Positions 1-5,040 of a stretch of DNA of 7,649 bases are shown piece after piece (within the stretch, counting starts at the first letter, position 1; each line of letters starts with the position of its first letter). Both the position numbers and the translations under genes were made by a program. Below the pieces are notes generated by a model that ran no database searches, had not been told where the DNA came from, and saw only the letters and a list, made by a program, of their open reading frames with translations. This stretch comes from DATJZH01 sp035499215 (GTDB lineage: Bacteria; Actinomycetota; Actinomycetes; Streptosporangiales; Streptosporangiaceae). Location: the NCBI GenBank assembly GCA_035499215.1, contig DATJZH010000175.1, positions 1 through 7,649 of the forward strand. The letters run 5' to 3'.

Positions 1-434
1 TGCGCGCCTCGGCTGCGGACCGCGATCACGTGATCGACTTGCTGAAGTCGGCATTTGCCGAGGGCCGGGTCACCAGGGATGAGCTTGACGAACGTGCGGG
101 GCACGTCTATGAATCGCGAACCTACGCCGACCTGGCCGCGCTGACCGCGGATCTGCCGGCCTGGCCGCCCGGCGGCCCGGTGCCGCAGCAGCCGGGCCAT
201 CCCCCCGCATCGCCGCAGCCGCAGCTGAATCCCCTGGCAGTGGCCGCCCTCGTGTGCGCGCTGATCCCCGGAGTCTCCGCGGGCTTGTCCGTCGTCGTCG
301 GGCTGATGGCCCGCAGGCAGATCAGCGAGACCGGCGAGCGAGGCGCTGCGACAGCCACCGCCGCGATTGTGATCGGCTCGGTCATGCTGACGGCGTTCCT
401 GATCTTCCTGGTGGCCGCGGCGGGGCAGGCGTGA
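1..434 (+). CDS. DUF1707 / DUF4190-like membrane protein (5' partial)
   Basis: The reading frame is open from base 3, so the true start lies upstream; 143 residues are visible. Visible residues 1-54 match the DUF1707 pattern (RASAADRDHVIDLL, then AFAEGRVTRDELDERAGHVYESRTYA in two pieces, ending TADLPAW), a short helical domain common at the N-terminus of actinobacterial membrane proteins. Only the first few residues of that domain seem to be missing. Residues 55-74 are a Pro/Gln-rich linker. Residues about 77-103 and 116-140 are two hydrophobic segments separated by a charged loop (ARRQISETGERG), which resembles DUF4190. It is probably a small inner-membrane protein with a cytoplasmic N-terminus. 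The biochemical role of the family is unknown. It is separated from the next gene by 135 bp, so it is probably not in the operon downstream. The family call is from recognised sequence pattern; the topology is inference. Confidence 0.85.
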   Translation, partial: RASAADRDHVIDLLKSAFAEGRVTRDELDERAGHVYESRTYADLAALTADLPAWPPGGPVPQQPGHPPASPQPQLNPLAVAALVCALIPGVSAGLSVVVGLMARRQISETGERGAATATAAIVIGSVMLTAFLIFLVAAAGQA

Positions 435-448
435 CGGCGGCTCGCGTG

Positions 449-469
449 CGCGCCGCCCTGGCGGGCGCG
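449..469 (+). terminator. Possible GC-rich hairpin after the DUF1707 gene
   Basis: Fifteen bases after the TGA stop, 449-456 can pair with 461-469 (8 bp with one bulged G, 4-nt loop CCTG). There is no T-run after it, so it is at best a non-canonical actinomycete-type terminator. The rest of the 435-569 gap holds no gene and no promoter that I can defend. Confidence 0.3.
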
Positions 470-569
470 GCGGTGCCGGGGCCGTAGCCAGGCATTTCGG
501 CAGCTGGCGTCTTTCTCACGATTCGGTCGCGATCCCGCCATGAGCCGGTGAACGGGTAAGACTTGTCCC

Positions 570-1373
570 ATGGAGCGCCGCAGATTCATCTCCGGGGTCG
601 GCCTGGTCACCGCCGGCGGCGCTGCTGGAGCCGGGGCCGGGATCGCGGCCGGGAAGGTCATCTCGGCCGAGGGGCCGACGGCACGGACCGCGCGGCCGGC
701 CGGGCCGGGCCAGTACGCGGCGACGGTGACGTTCCGGACCGCGCCGTCTGCCAGACTCGTCGCGCTCACCATCGATGACGGCCCGACCAGGGAGTGGACG
801 CCGCAGGTGCTGAAGATCTTGCGGCGGCACGATGCGATGGCGACGTTCTTCAGAGTCGGCGAGCGGGCGCAGGCTGCTCCTGACCTGGTGCGGCGGACGG
901 CGGATGAGGGTCACGAACAGGGTAATCACACCTGGGCGCACGACGATCTGACCCAGCACGGCGAGGCGTTCGACCGCGAGACCCTGGAGCGCACCCAGGA
1001 ACTCCTGGCGAGGGTGACCGGCCGGGCGCCGACGCTGTGCAGGCCCCCCTACGGCCGCATCGACAGTGTCGGGCTGGCGGCATGCGCCAGCCTGCACTGC
1101 GGCGTGACGTTGTGGTCGCAGCATGTCACCGGCAGCAACGCGCGGGCGGACGTCGACGTGATCTTGCACCAGGCCTCGCCCGGCAGCATCGCGCTGGCTC
1201 ACGACGGCGGACCGGAGCCGAACCTCAGCCTGATGAGGCAGCTGGACAGGCTGGTGGCGTCCATGACGGACGCCGGATACAGGTTCGTGACGGTCAGCGA
1301 GCTGCTGGCGGCCGCGGGTGCGGAGGCGCCGGCCGCCCTGCGTCACGGGGTCTCGGCCGGGCGGCCCCGGTGA
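570..1373 (+). CDS. Exported polysaccharide deacetylase (NodB homology domain, CE4-like)
   Basis: This 267-aa protein is predicted to remove N- or O-acetyl groups from a cell-wall or extracellular polysaccharide. The N-terminus MERRRFISG has a twin-arginine-like motif (R3-R4-x-F6-I7) followed by an Ala/Gly-rich hydrophobic stretch to about residue 30, so Tat export or membrane anchoring is likely. The NodB domain covers about residues 62-247. Visible motifs are TIDDGP (67-72, normally TFDDGP; D69/D70 are the catalytic base and metal ligand), H120 and H124 in GNHTWAH (the other metal ligands), RPPYG (158-162), W182, and ALAHDGG (208-214, carrying the catalytic His motif). All metal-binding residues are present, so it should be active on some acetylated glycan; the substrate cannot be read from the sequence. 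ATG 570 is the only start that includes the RR motif. No good ribosome binding site is visible, so weak or leaderless translation is possible. Low-complexity residues 250-267 form a tail. Confidence 0.9.
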   Translation: MERRRFISGVGLVTAGGAAGAGAGIAAGKVISAEGPTARTARPAGPGQYAATVTFRTAPSARLVALTIDDGPTREWTPQVLKILRRHDAMATFFRVGERAQAAPDLVRRTADEGHEQGNHTWAHDDLTQHGEAFDRETLERTQELLARVTGRAPTLCRPPYGRIDSVGLAACASLHCGVTLWSQHVTGSNARADVDVILHQASPGSIALAHDGGPEPNLSLMRQLDRLVASMTDAGYRFVTVSELLAAAGAEAPAALRHGVSAGRPR

Positions 1374-1380
1374 TCATCGT

Positions 1381-1403
1381 GGCCGCCCGGCCAGCAGGCG
1401 GCC
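1381..1403 (+). terminator. Hairpin after the deacetylase gene
   Basis: A perfect 7-bp inverted repeat, GGCCGCC (1381-1387) and GGCGGCC (1397-1403), with a 9-nt loop lies eight bases after the stop codon at 1371-1373. No T-run follows. It is placed to end the deacetylase transcript before the partner-switching run begins; terminator function is inference. Confidence 0.4.
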
Positions 1404-1489
1404 CCGGGCATTCGCCGTAACGATCCCGTACCATCAGCGTCATAACGTCGCCTCGCGTCCGGGAAACTCGACGGGACCAGGAGCGTTAC
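1404..1489 (+). promoter_or_regulatory. Leader region of the partner-switching run, with ribosome binding site
   Basis: This is the only sizeable non-coding gap ahead of the seven-gene run, so its promoter should lie here. AGGAG at 1479-1483 sits six bases before GTG 1490 and fixes that start. Two TANNNT-type hexamers (TACCAT 1429-1434, TAACGT 1443-1448) could be -10 boxes, but neither has a convincing -35 partner, so I do not call a promoter position. CGTAACG (1416-1422) and CGTTACG (1484-1490) are 7-bp inverted copies flanking the leader, which could be chance. Confidence 0.4.
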
Positions 1490-2902
1490 GTGACGCAGCG
1501 CTTGGGCAAGGCCGCCAGCGAGAACATGCCGGACGATGGCGCTGCTCAGGCCTGCCTGAGCCACGAGGGCGGTGCGGGGGCGGATGTGGCCGGACCGAGC
1601 GTGAACGGGTCCGCGGCCGGCCGGGCTCCGCGGCCGGACGCCGCGGCCGGCGCCAGCGCCGGCCCGGCGGACGCCGCCGCCCCGGCGGGCGGGCGGGCAG
1701 CGTCGTCCCGCGCTGAGGCCGGGTCGGGCGCCGCGGTGGCAAAACGCCGGATGCGCGGCTGGGTCCGGCGCCGGACGCAGGCCGTGCCCGTCGTCACTCG
1801 GCGGCCAGGTCCCCGCGATGCGGTTCCCCGGCGGCTGCCCGGCTTCGACATGGCGCCAGACGACCCGCTGGCCGGCTATCTCCTGAGCGCGGCCGGCGTG
1901 GTCGACATCACCGGCCTGGAACTGCAGTCGCGGGCGCTCAGCGTGCTCCGGGAAGCGGGCGCCGTGCTGGTGGTGCCGCTCATCTCGTCCGGGAGCCTGG
2001 TCGGCTTGCTGAACCTGGGCCCGCGACTGTCGGAGCGCGACTACTCGGGAGAGGACCGCAGACTGCTCAGTTCCCTCGCCGGGTACGCGGCACCGGCCGC
2101 GCGAGTCGGCCAGCTGGTGCGCCAGCAGGAGGAAGAAGCCCGGCAGCGGGAGCGCATCGAGCAGGAGCTCAAGATCGCGCAGATCATCCAGCAGCAATTC
2201 CTCCCCAAGAGCATCCCTGAGCTGCCCGGCTGGCACGTTGCGGCGTTCTACCGCCCGGCCCGCTCCGTTGGCGGCGATTTCTATGACTTCATCCCGCTGC
2301 CCGACGGGCGGGTGATGGTGGTGGTCGGCGACGTCACGGGCAAGGGGATTCCCGCCGCTCTGGTGATGGCGAGCACCCACGCCCTGCTCCGTGCTGCCGC
2401 AACCCGGCTGGCCTGGCCTGGCGAGGTCCTCGCCCAGGTCAACGAGCTGCTGTGCGCCGACATCCCCGCGGACATGTTCTGCACCTGCCTGGCCATGGTG
2501 ATCGACCCGTCCGCCGGCCTGGTCCGGTTCGCCAATGCGGGGCACGACGTGCCGTACGTGCGTACCGGCGGCGGCGTGGCCGAGCTGCGGGCCCGGGGGA
2601 TGCCGCTCGGCCTCATGCCGGGGATGGAGTACGAGGAGAAGACGTTCCGGTTCGAGCCCGGCGACTGCGCCCTGCTGCACAGCGACGGGCTGGCCGAGGC
2701 ACACGGGCCAGGCCGGGAAATGTTCGGCTTCCACCGGGTCGCGGAACTCACCGGGCGGGGCGCGGCGGGCGAGAAGCTCATCGAACTGTGCCTGACCGAG
2801 CTGGCCGCGTTCTGCGGTGCCGATCACCAGCAGGAAGACGACATCACCCTGGTCACCCTCGAGCACCGCCGGCCCGCCGGGGACCGGGGAGGCGGGCGGT
2901 GA
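1490..2902 (+). CDS. SpoIIE/PP2C-type serine phosphatase with GAF-like segment
   Basis: This 470-aa protein is predicted to dephosphorylate serine-phosphorylated STAS antagonists, here probably the two encoded downstream. GTG 1490 is chosen for its AGGAG six bases upstream. Residues 1-80 are Ala/Gly/Pro-rich and look disordered; 85-115 is strongly basic (KRRMRGWVRRR). Residues about 119-210 resemble only the distal half of a GAF domain (VLVVPLISSGSLVGLLNLG, then LSERDYSGEDRRLLSSLA). A helical, probably coiled-coil linker follows (207-240), ending in the typical IQQQFLPKSIPELPGW signature. The SpoIIE/PP2C domain is about 246-457. The metal-site aspartates are in place: GGDFYDF (D263), GDVTGKG (D281), SDGLAEA (D399) and QEDDITLV (D450/D451). 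It is therefore expected to be a Mn/Mg-dependent active phosphatase. It is cytoplasmic, with no membrane segment. The stop overlaps the next start by 4 nt, which implies translational coupling to the kinase. Confidence 0.93.
   Translation: MTQRLGKAASENMPDDGAAQACLSHEGGAGADVAGPSVNGSAAGRAPRPDAAAGASAGPADAAAPAGGRAASSRAEAGSGAAVAKRRMRGWVRRRTQAVPVVTRRPGPRDAVPRRLPGFDMAPDDPLAGYLLSAAGVVDITGLELQSRALSVLREAGAVLVVPLISSGSLVGLLNLGPRLSERDYSGEDRRLLSSLAGYAAPAARVGQLVRQQEEEARQRERIEQELKIAQIIQQQFLPKSIPELPGWHVAAFYRPARSVGGDFYDFIPLPDGRVMVVVGDVTGKGIPAALVMASTHALLRAAATRLAWPGEVLAQVNELLCADIPADMFCTCLAMVIDPSAGLVRFANAGHDVPYVRTGGGVAELRARGMPLGLMPGMEYEEKTFRFEPGDCALLHSDGLAEAHGPGREMFGFHRVAELTGRGAAGEKLIELCLTELAAFCGADHQQEDDITLVTLEHRRPAGDRGGGR
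1611..1650 (+). repeat. Three copies of CCGCGGCCGG inside the phosphatase N-terminus
   Basis: The decamer CCGCGGCCGG occurs at 1611-1620, 1628-1637 and 1641-1650. Offsets of 17 and 13 bases put the copies in different reading frames, so they are not a protein repeat. They lie in the sequence for the Ala/Gly/Pro-rich disordered stretch. They may be GC drift in unconstrained sequence or a DNA-level element. Confidence 0.6.
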
Positions 2903-2919
2903 CGCCGATCGCCGGTCCC
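2864..2919 (+). promoter_or_regulatory. Potential RNA structure over the kinase ribosome binding site and start
   Basis: Two alternative stems can form around the phosphatase/kinase junction. CACCGCC (2864-2870) is complementary to GGCGGTG (2895-2901), which contains the GTG start codon. GGGACCGG (2880-2887) is complementary to CCGGTCCC (2912-2919), with GGGAGG of the ribosome binding site and the start codon in the loop. Either could limit independent initiation and make kinase translation depend on ribosomes finishing the phosphatase. The complementarity is seen; the function is inference. Confidence 0.35.
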
Positions 2920-3438
2920 GCGCCGGAGCGGCTCGCCTGGTTCGAGGTGCCCAGCGAGCCCGGCAGCGAGCGGCTCGCGCTGCGCCGCGTCGCCGAGGCG
3001 GTAGCAGGCAGGGGACTGTCGGCCAGCCGGCTGGCGCGGCTCGAGACGGCGGTCGCCGAGGCGGCCATGAACGCCATCGAGCATGGCCATCACTGCCGCC
3101 ACGAGCTGCCGGTCGACGTCGAGGTGATCCAGTCCGGGAAGGACATCGTGGTCACCATCGCCGACCAGGGCGGCCGCGACGGGCCGGCCGGACCCGCCGA
3201 GGAACCGGACCTGGAGCGGAAGCTGGCAGGCGAGCAGAGCCCGCGCGGCTGGGGCCTGTTCCTGATCCGCAACATGGTCGATGCCATGGAAGTGACGACG
3301 GAGGGCGGCCGGCATATCGTCCGGCTCACCATGCGCGCGGGTGCGCCGGCCCCGACCGGTGCGGCGGGCGGCGCCAGCGCGTCCGCGCAGATCAGCGCGC
3401 CCGGACAGGAGGAAGCCGATGGCGCCGGCGACGTGTGA
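2899..3438 (+). CDS. RsbW/SpoIIAB-like serine kinase (anti-sigma factor type, HATPase_c_2)
   Basis: This 179-aa GHKL-fold protein is predicted to phosphorylate STAS antagonists and to bind a client, classically a sigma factor. An upstream frame is open as far back as 2452, but GTG 2899 is chosen: it has GGGGAGG six bases upstream (2886-2892), forms a GTGA overlap with the phosphatase stop, and gives the usual family N-terminus. The N-box is LETAVAEAAMNAIEHGH (E54, N58). The G1 box reads ADQGGR (D89, G91), so it lacks the second Gly position of the usual DxGxG. The G2 box is RGWGLFLI (G117, G119). ATP-lid residues 93-115 are polar. The fold ends near residue 146. Residues 147-179 are an Ala/Gly-rich tail whose codons overlap the ribosome binding site and first 20 bases of the next gene, so the tail may exist mainly to carry those signals. 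The role rests on motif match and on neighbours; the client is unknown. Confidence 0.9.
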   Translation: MTPIAGPAPERLAWFEVPSEPGSERLALRRVAEAVAGRGLSASRLARLETAVAEAAMNAIEHGHHCRHELPVDVEVIQSGKDIVVTIADQGGRDGPAGPAEEPDLERKLAGEQSPRGWGLFLIRNMVDAMEVTTEGGRHIVRLTMRAGAPAPTGAAGGASASAQISAPGQEEADGAGDV

Positions 3439-3784
3439 GGCCGTTGTGCGGGTGCTGCCTGGAGCGGCGATCGTGGAGCTGTCGGGCGATGTGGATGGCG
3501 GTGCCGCTGAGGTGCTCATCGCCGCGTGCGAGCAGGGCGTCGCCGAGACGGACCCGGGAACGGTCCTGCTGGACTTCGCGTCGGTCGAGTACATCGACTC
3601 GGCGGGAATCGCGCTCATCGCGGGCGTGCTCACGCGGGCCCGTGCTCAGCGCCGCAAGGTAGCGGCGAGCGGGCTCTCCGAGCACTACCGGGAGATTTTC
3701 GACATCACCAGGCTGTCTGACTTCATCGAGCTGTTCACCGACCTCGACGAGGCCGTGCGCCAGCTGGCGCAGCCGGCCGGCTGA
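3419..3784 (+). CDS. STAS-domain anti-sigma factor antagonist 1 (RsbV/SpoIIAA-like)
   Basis: This 121-aa single-domain STAS protein is predicted to be the phosphorylatable antagonist that binds the adjacent kinase when unphosphorylated. ATG 3419 follows AGGAGGA (3407-3413) by five bases and overlaps the kinase gene by 20 nt; the open frame continues upstream to 3341 but only inside the kinase gene. Motifs are VELSGDVDGGAA (19-30, the usual LxGxLD turn region) and LDFASVEYIDSAGIALI (51-67). S61 aligns with phosphorylated Ser58 of B. subtilis SpoIIAA, and D60 precedes it as in SpoIIAA. The C-terminal part GLSEHYREIFDITRLSDFIELF (split as 85-95 and 96-106) matches the family helix that follows the kinase-binding site. 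It is cytoplasmic. Its paralogue follows directly downstream. The function call is strong as a family match; partner identity is inferred from adjacency. Confidence 0.93.
   Translation: MAPATCEAVVRVLPGAAIVELSGDVDGGAAEVLIAACEQGVAETDPGTVLLDFASVEYIDSAGIALIAGVLTRARAQRRKVAASGLSEHYREIFDITRLSDFIELFTDLDEAVRQLAQPAG
3756..3781 (+). repeat. Adjacent palindromes at the end of STAS gene 1
   Basis: A perfect 16-bp palindrome, TGCGCCAGCTGGCGCA (3756-3771), is followed without a gap by the 10-bp palindrome GCCGGCCGGC (3772-3781), which ends just before the stop codon. In RNA the first forms a short GC stem. It precedes the largest gap inside the run (54 bp) and may modulate read-through or transcript stability between the two STAS genes. 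Confidence 0.5.
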
Positions 3785-3820
3785 CGCCAGGCACAAACGT
3801 CGCGCATGTGACGGCATGAG

Positions 3821-3838
3821 GGAGGACGGAGGACGGAG
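3821..3838 (+). repeat. Tandem GGAGGAC repeat carrying the ribosome binding site of STAS gene 2
   Basis: GGAGGAC (3821-3827) is repeated at 3828-3834 and followed by a partial GGAG (3835-3838), directly before ATG 3839. Each full unit holds a GGAGG core; the second is placed about six bases from the start codon and fixes it. The rest of the 3785-3838 gap shows nothing else. Confidence 0.7.
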
Positions 3839-4195
3839 ATGGACGAGCCAGAGGTGCGGATGGACGTGCGGCGCATCAGCGACTCGGTGGCTGTCGTCGA
3901 CATCGACGGCGATGTCACCGCGGCATGCGAACCCCTGCTGATGTCCGCGTACGAGGGCGCCGGCGGCCCGCGGGCCAGCCGGGTGGTGCTCAATTTCAGC
4001 GGCCTGCAGTACATGAACAGCGGGGGCATCGGGATGCTCGTGACGCTGCTGGTCCGCGCCAACCGGCAGCACCAGAAGCTCGCCGCCTACGGCCTGAGCC
4101 ACCACTACCGGGAGATCTTCGAGCTGACCAGGCTCGATGAGGCGATCACCATCTACGACGACGAAGCATCGGCACTGGCCGATCCGACGAGCTGA
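3839..4195 (+). CDS. STAS-domain anti-sigma factor antagonist 2 (RsbV/SpoIIAA-like)
   Basis: This 118-aa STAS protein is a clear paralogue of the gene before it: both share a GLSxHYREIF(D/E)(I/L)TRL block and the same length up to the phosphosite. ATG 3839 follows the GGAGG tandem. Motifs are VVDIDGDVTAA (19-29) and LNFSGLQYMNSGGIGML (51-67). S61 again aligns with SpoIIAA Ser58, but the preceding Asp is N60, and the following residues are GG where antagonist 1 has AG. Some STAS proteins carry such changes, and they may alter how well the kinase recognises the site. Its role is probably as a second antagonist for the same kinase, as a decoy, or as a partner for a kinase elsewhere. It ends 10 bases before the next start, and its stop codon overlaps the next ribosome binding site by one base. 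Confidence 0.92.
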   Translation: MDEPEVRMDVRRISDSVAVVDIDGDVTAACEPLLMSAYEGAGGPRASRVVLNFSGLQYMNSGGIGMLVTLLVRANRQHQKLAAYGLSHHYREIFELTRLDEAITIYDDEASALADPTS

Positions 4196-4205
4196 GGAGG
4201 CCGCC

Positions 4206-5039
4206 ATGGCAGAGGCAGCAGGCCCGGAACGGGCCCCGGCCGGGCAGACCGAGCGCAGCAGCCGTGCGGCGGGCGCCAGCCCGGCAGCACGGGACGCCGG
4301 CAGCTGGGCCGCCAAGGTCGAGCGGCTTGAAGTCGGACAGCGCGCGGGCGCGCGCGGGACCAACGTGGCGGGCCGGCGGCTCACCGGGCCGATGCAGGGC
4401 TTCGGTCAGATGTGGCAGAAGACCTACTGGCTGGCCGCCGGTGACGTGGCGTCCCCGCAGCAGGCAATCGCCATCTGGAAGGCGCACTTCCCCGAGTTCT
4501 GGCCGAACGGATCTCGCTTCAGCGGGGCCCTCACCGGCATCGCCCCTGGCGAAGTGGCCCTGCTCGACCTGACTATCGGCGCGGGCGTCAAGCTGTCCAC
4601 GGGCGTGTTCGTGCTCTACGCAGACGAGGAATCGTTCACCTTAATGACGCCGCAAGGGCACATGTTCGCGGGCTGGATCACGCTGTCGGCGCAGCGAGAC
4701 GAGGACGGCACCGTTATCCAGGCACAGGTCCTGATGCGGGCTAACGACCCGCTCTACGAGCGGGCCCTGATGTGCGGCGGGCACAGCAAGGAAGACCATT
4801 TCTGGGAGCACACCCTGACCGCGCTCGGCGAGCGCCTCGGCGTCTTTCGCCCGGCCGTGCACAAGCGCGCCGTATGCCTGGACTCCAGGCGGCAGTGGGG
4901 GAACGCCGCAAACATCTGGCAGAACTCCGCCGCGCGCAGCGTGCTGCAGTCCCTGTCGGCGCCGGTCACGGCGCGCCGTCACCGGCGGCGCGGCGCGGCT
5001 GACCGGGCCGCGCGGCCCGGTCCTGGCGAGGGTCGCTGA
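4206..5039 (+). CDS. Unknown-function protein, possibly START/SRPBCC-like (DUF1990-like at most)
   Basis: This 277-aa soluble protein has no signal peptide or membrane segment. ATG 4206 is preceded by AGGAGG (4195-4200) at five bases; the frame is open to 4137 but that part lies inside STAS gene 2. Residues 1-35 are Ala-rich and disordered-looking. A folded core runs from about residue 58 to 215, with a motif-like WKAHFPEFWPNG (91-102), alternating polar/hydrophobic strands (EVALLDLTIGAGVKL, then STGVFVLYADEESFTLMTP), MFAGWITLSAQ (153-163) and LMRANDPLYERALMCGG (176-192). The strand-rich pattern ending in a helix (HFWEHTLTALGERLGV) suggests a helix-grip fold that binds a hydrophobic ligand, but I do not recognise a named family with confidence. 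Residues 255-277 are a basic tail (ARRHRRRG) whose codons hold two strong palindromes. It sits one base before the FAD oxidoreductase, so a role in binding or presenting that enzyme's substrate is possible. Confidence 0.8.
   Translation: MAEAAGPERAPAGQTERSSRAAGASPAARDAGSWAAKVERLEVGQRAGARGTNVAGRRLTGPMQGFGQMWQKTYWLAAGDVASPQQAIAIWKAHFPEFWPNGSRFSGALTGIAPGEVALLDLTIGAGVKLSTGVFVLYADEESFTLMTPQGHMFAGWITLSAQRDEDGTVIQAQVLMRANDPLYERALMCGGHSKEDHFWEHTLTALGERLGVFRPAVHKRAVCLDSRRQWGNAANIWQNSAARSVLQSLSAPVTARRHRRRGAADRAARPGPGEGR
4960..4987 (+). repeat. 28-bp near-perfect palindrome at the 3' end of the unknown gene
   Basis: Bases 4961-4973 (GCCGGTCACGGCG) and 4974-4986 (CGCCGTCACCGGC) are complementary except for one C-C pair (4967/4980), and 4960/4987 extends the match. 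It encodes part of the basic tail, which looks free of structural constraint. It forms a hairpin in RNA or a two-fold operator-like site in DNA. Confidence 0.6.
5001..5022 (+). repeat. Perfect 22-bp palindrome upstream of the oxidoreductase gene
   Basis: The half-site GACCGGGCCGC (5001-5011) is followed at once by its exact reverse complement (5012-5022). It ends five bases before the ribosome binding site GAGGG (5028-5032) of the oxidoreductase gene. As RNA it gives at least a 9-bp GC stem with a 4-nt loop. Together with the palindrome at 4960-4987 it forms a double-hairpin block. It could be an attenuator, a processing or stability site, or a regulator binding site. Confidence 0.65.
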
Positions 5040-5040
5040 T

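Noticed and set aside
1461..1488. GGAAAC (1462-1467), 16 bases, then CGTTA (1484-1488), which resembles an ECF sigma factor promoter
   Set aside because: The -10 part would lie between the AGGAG ribosome binding site and the GTG start, so the transcript would start inside the coding region and lack that site.
1416..1490. CGTAACG / CGTTACG inverted repeat around the operon leader as an operator
   Set aside because: Seven base pairs separated by 61 bases are readily found by chance, and the second copy overlaps the start codon; I have no other support.
1343..2866. A 507-codon minus-strand frame opposite the phosphatase
   Set aside because: Compositionally it is a shadow frame; the + strand frame carries a complete SpoIIE domain with all metal-site residues.
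2452..2898. An upstream extension of the kinase frame overlapping the phosphatase
   Set aside because: The extension is a shadow of the phosphatase (Arg/Pro-rich), while GTG 2899 has an ideal ribosome binding site and the family N-terminus.
4340..4358. Alternating GC run in the unknown gene as a Z-DNA or regulatory element
   Set aside because: It is short, interrupted by GGG, and ordinary for an Arg/Gly/Ala-coding stretch in such a genome.
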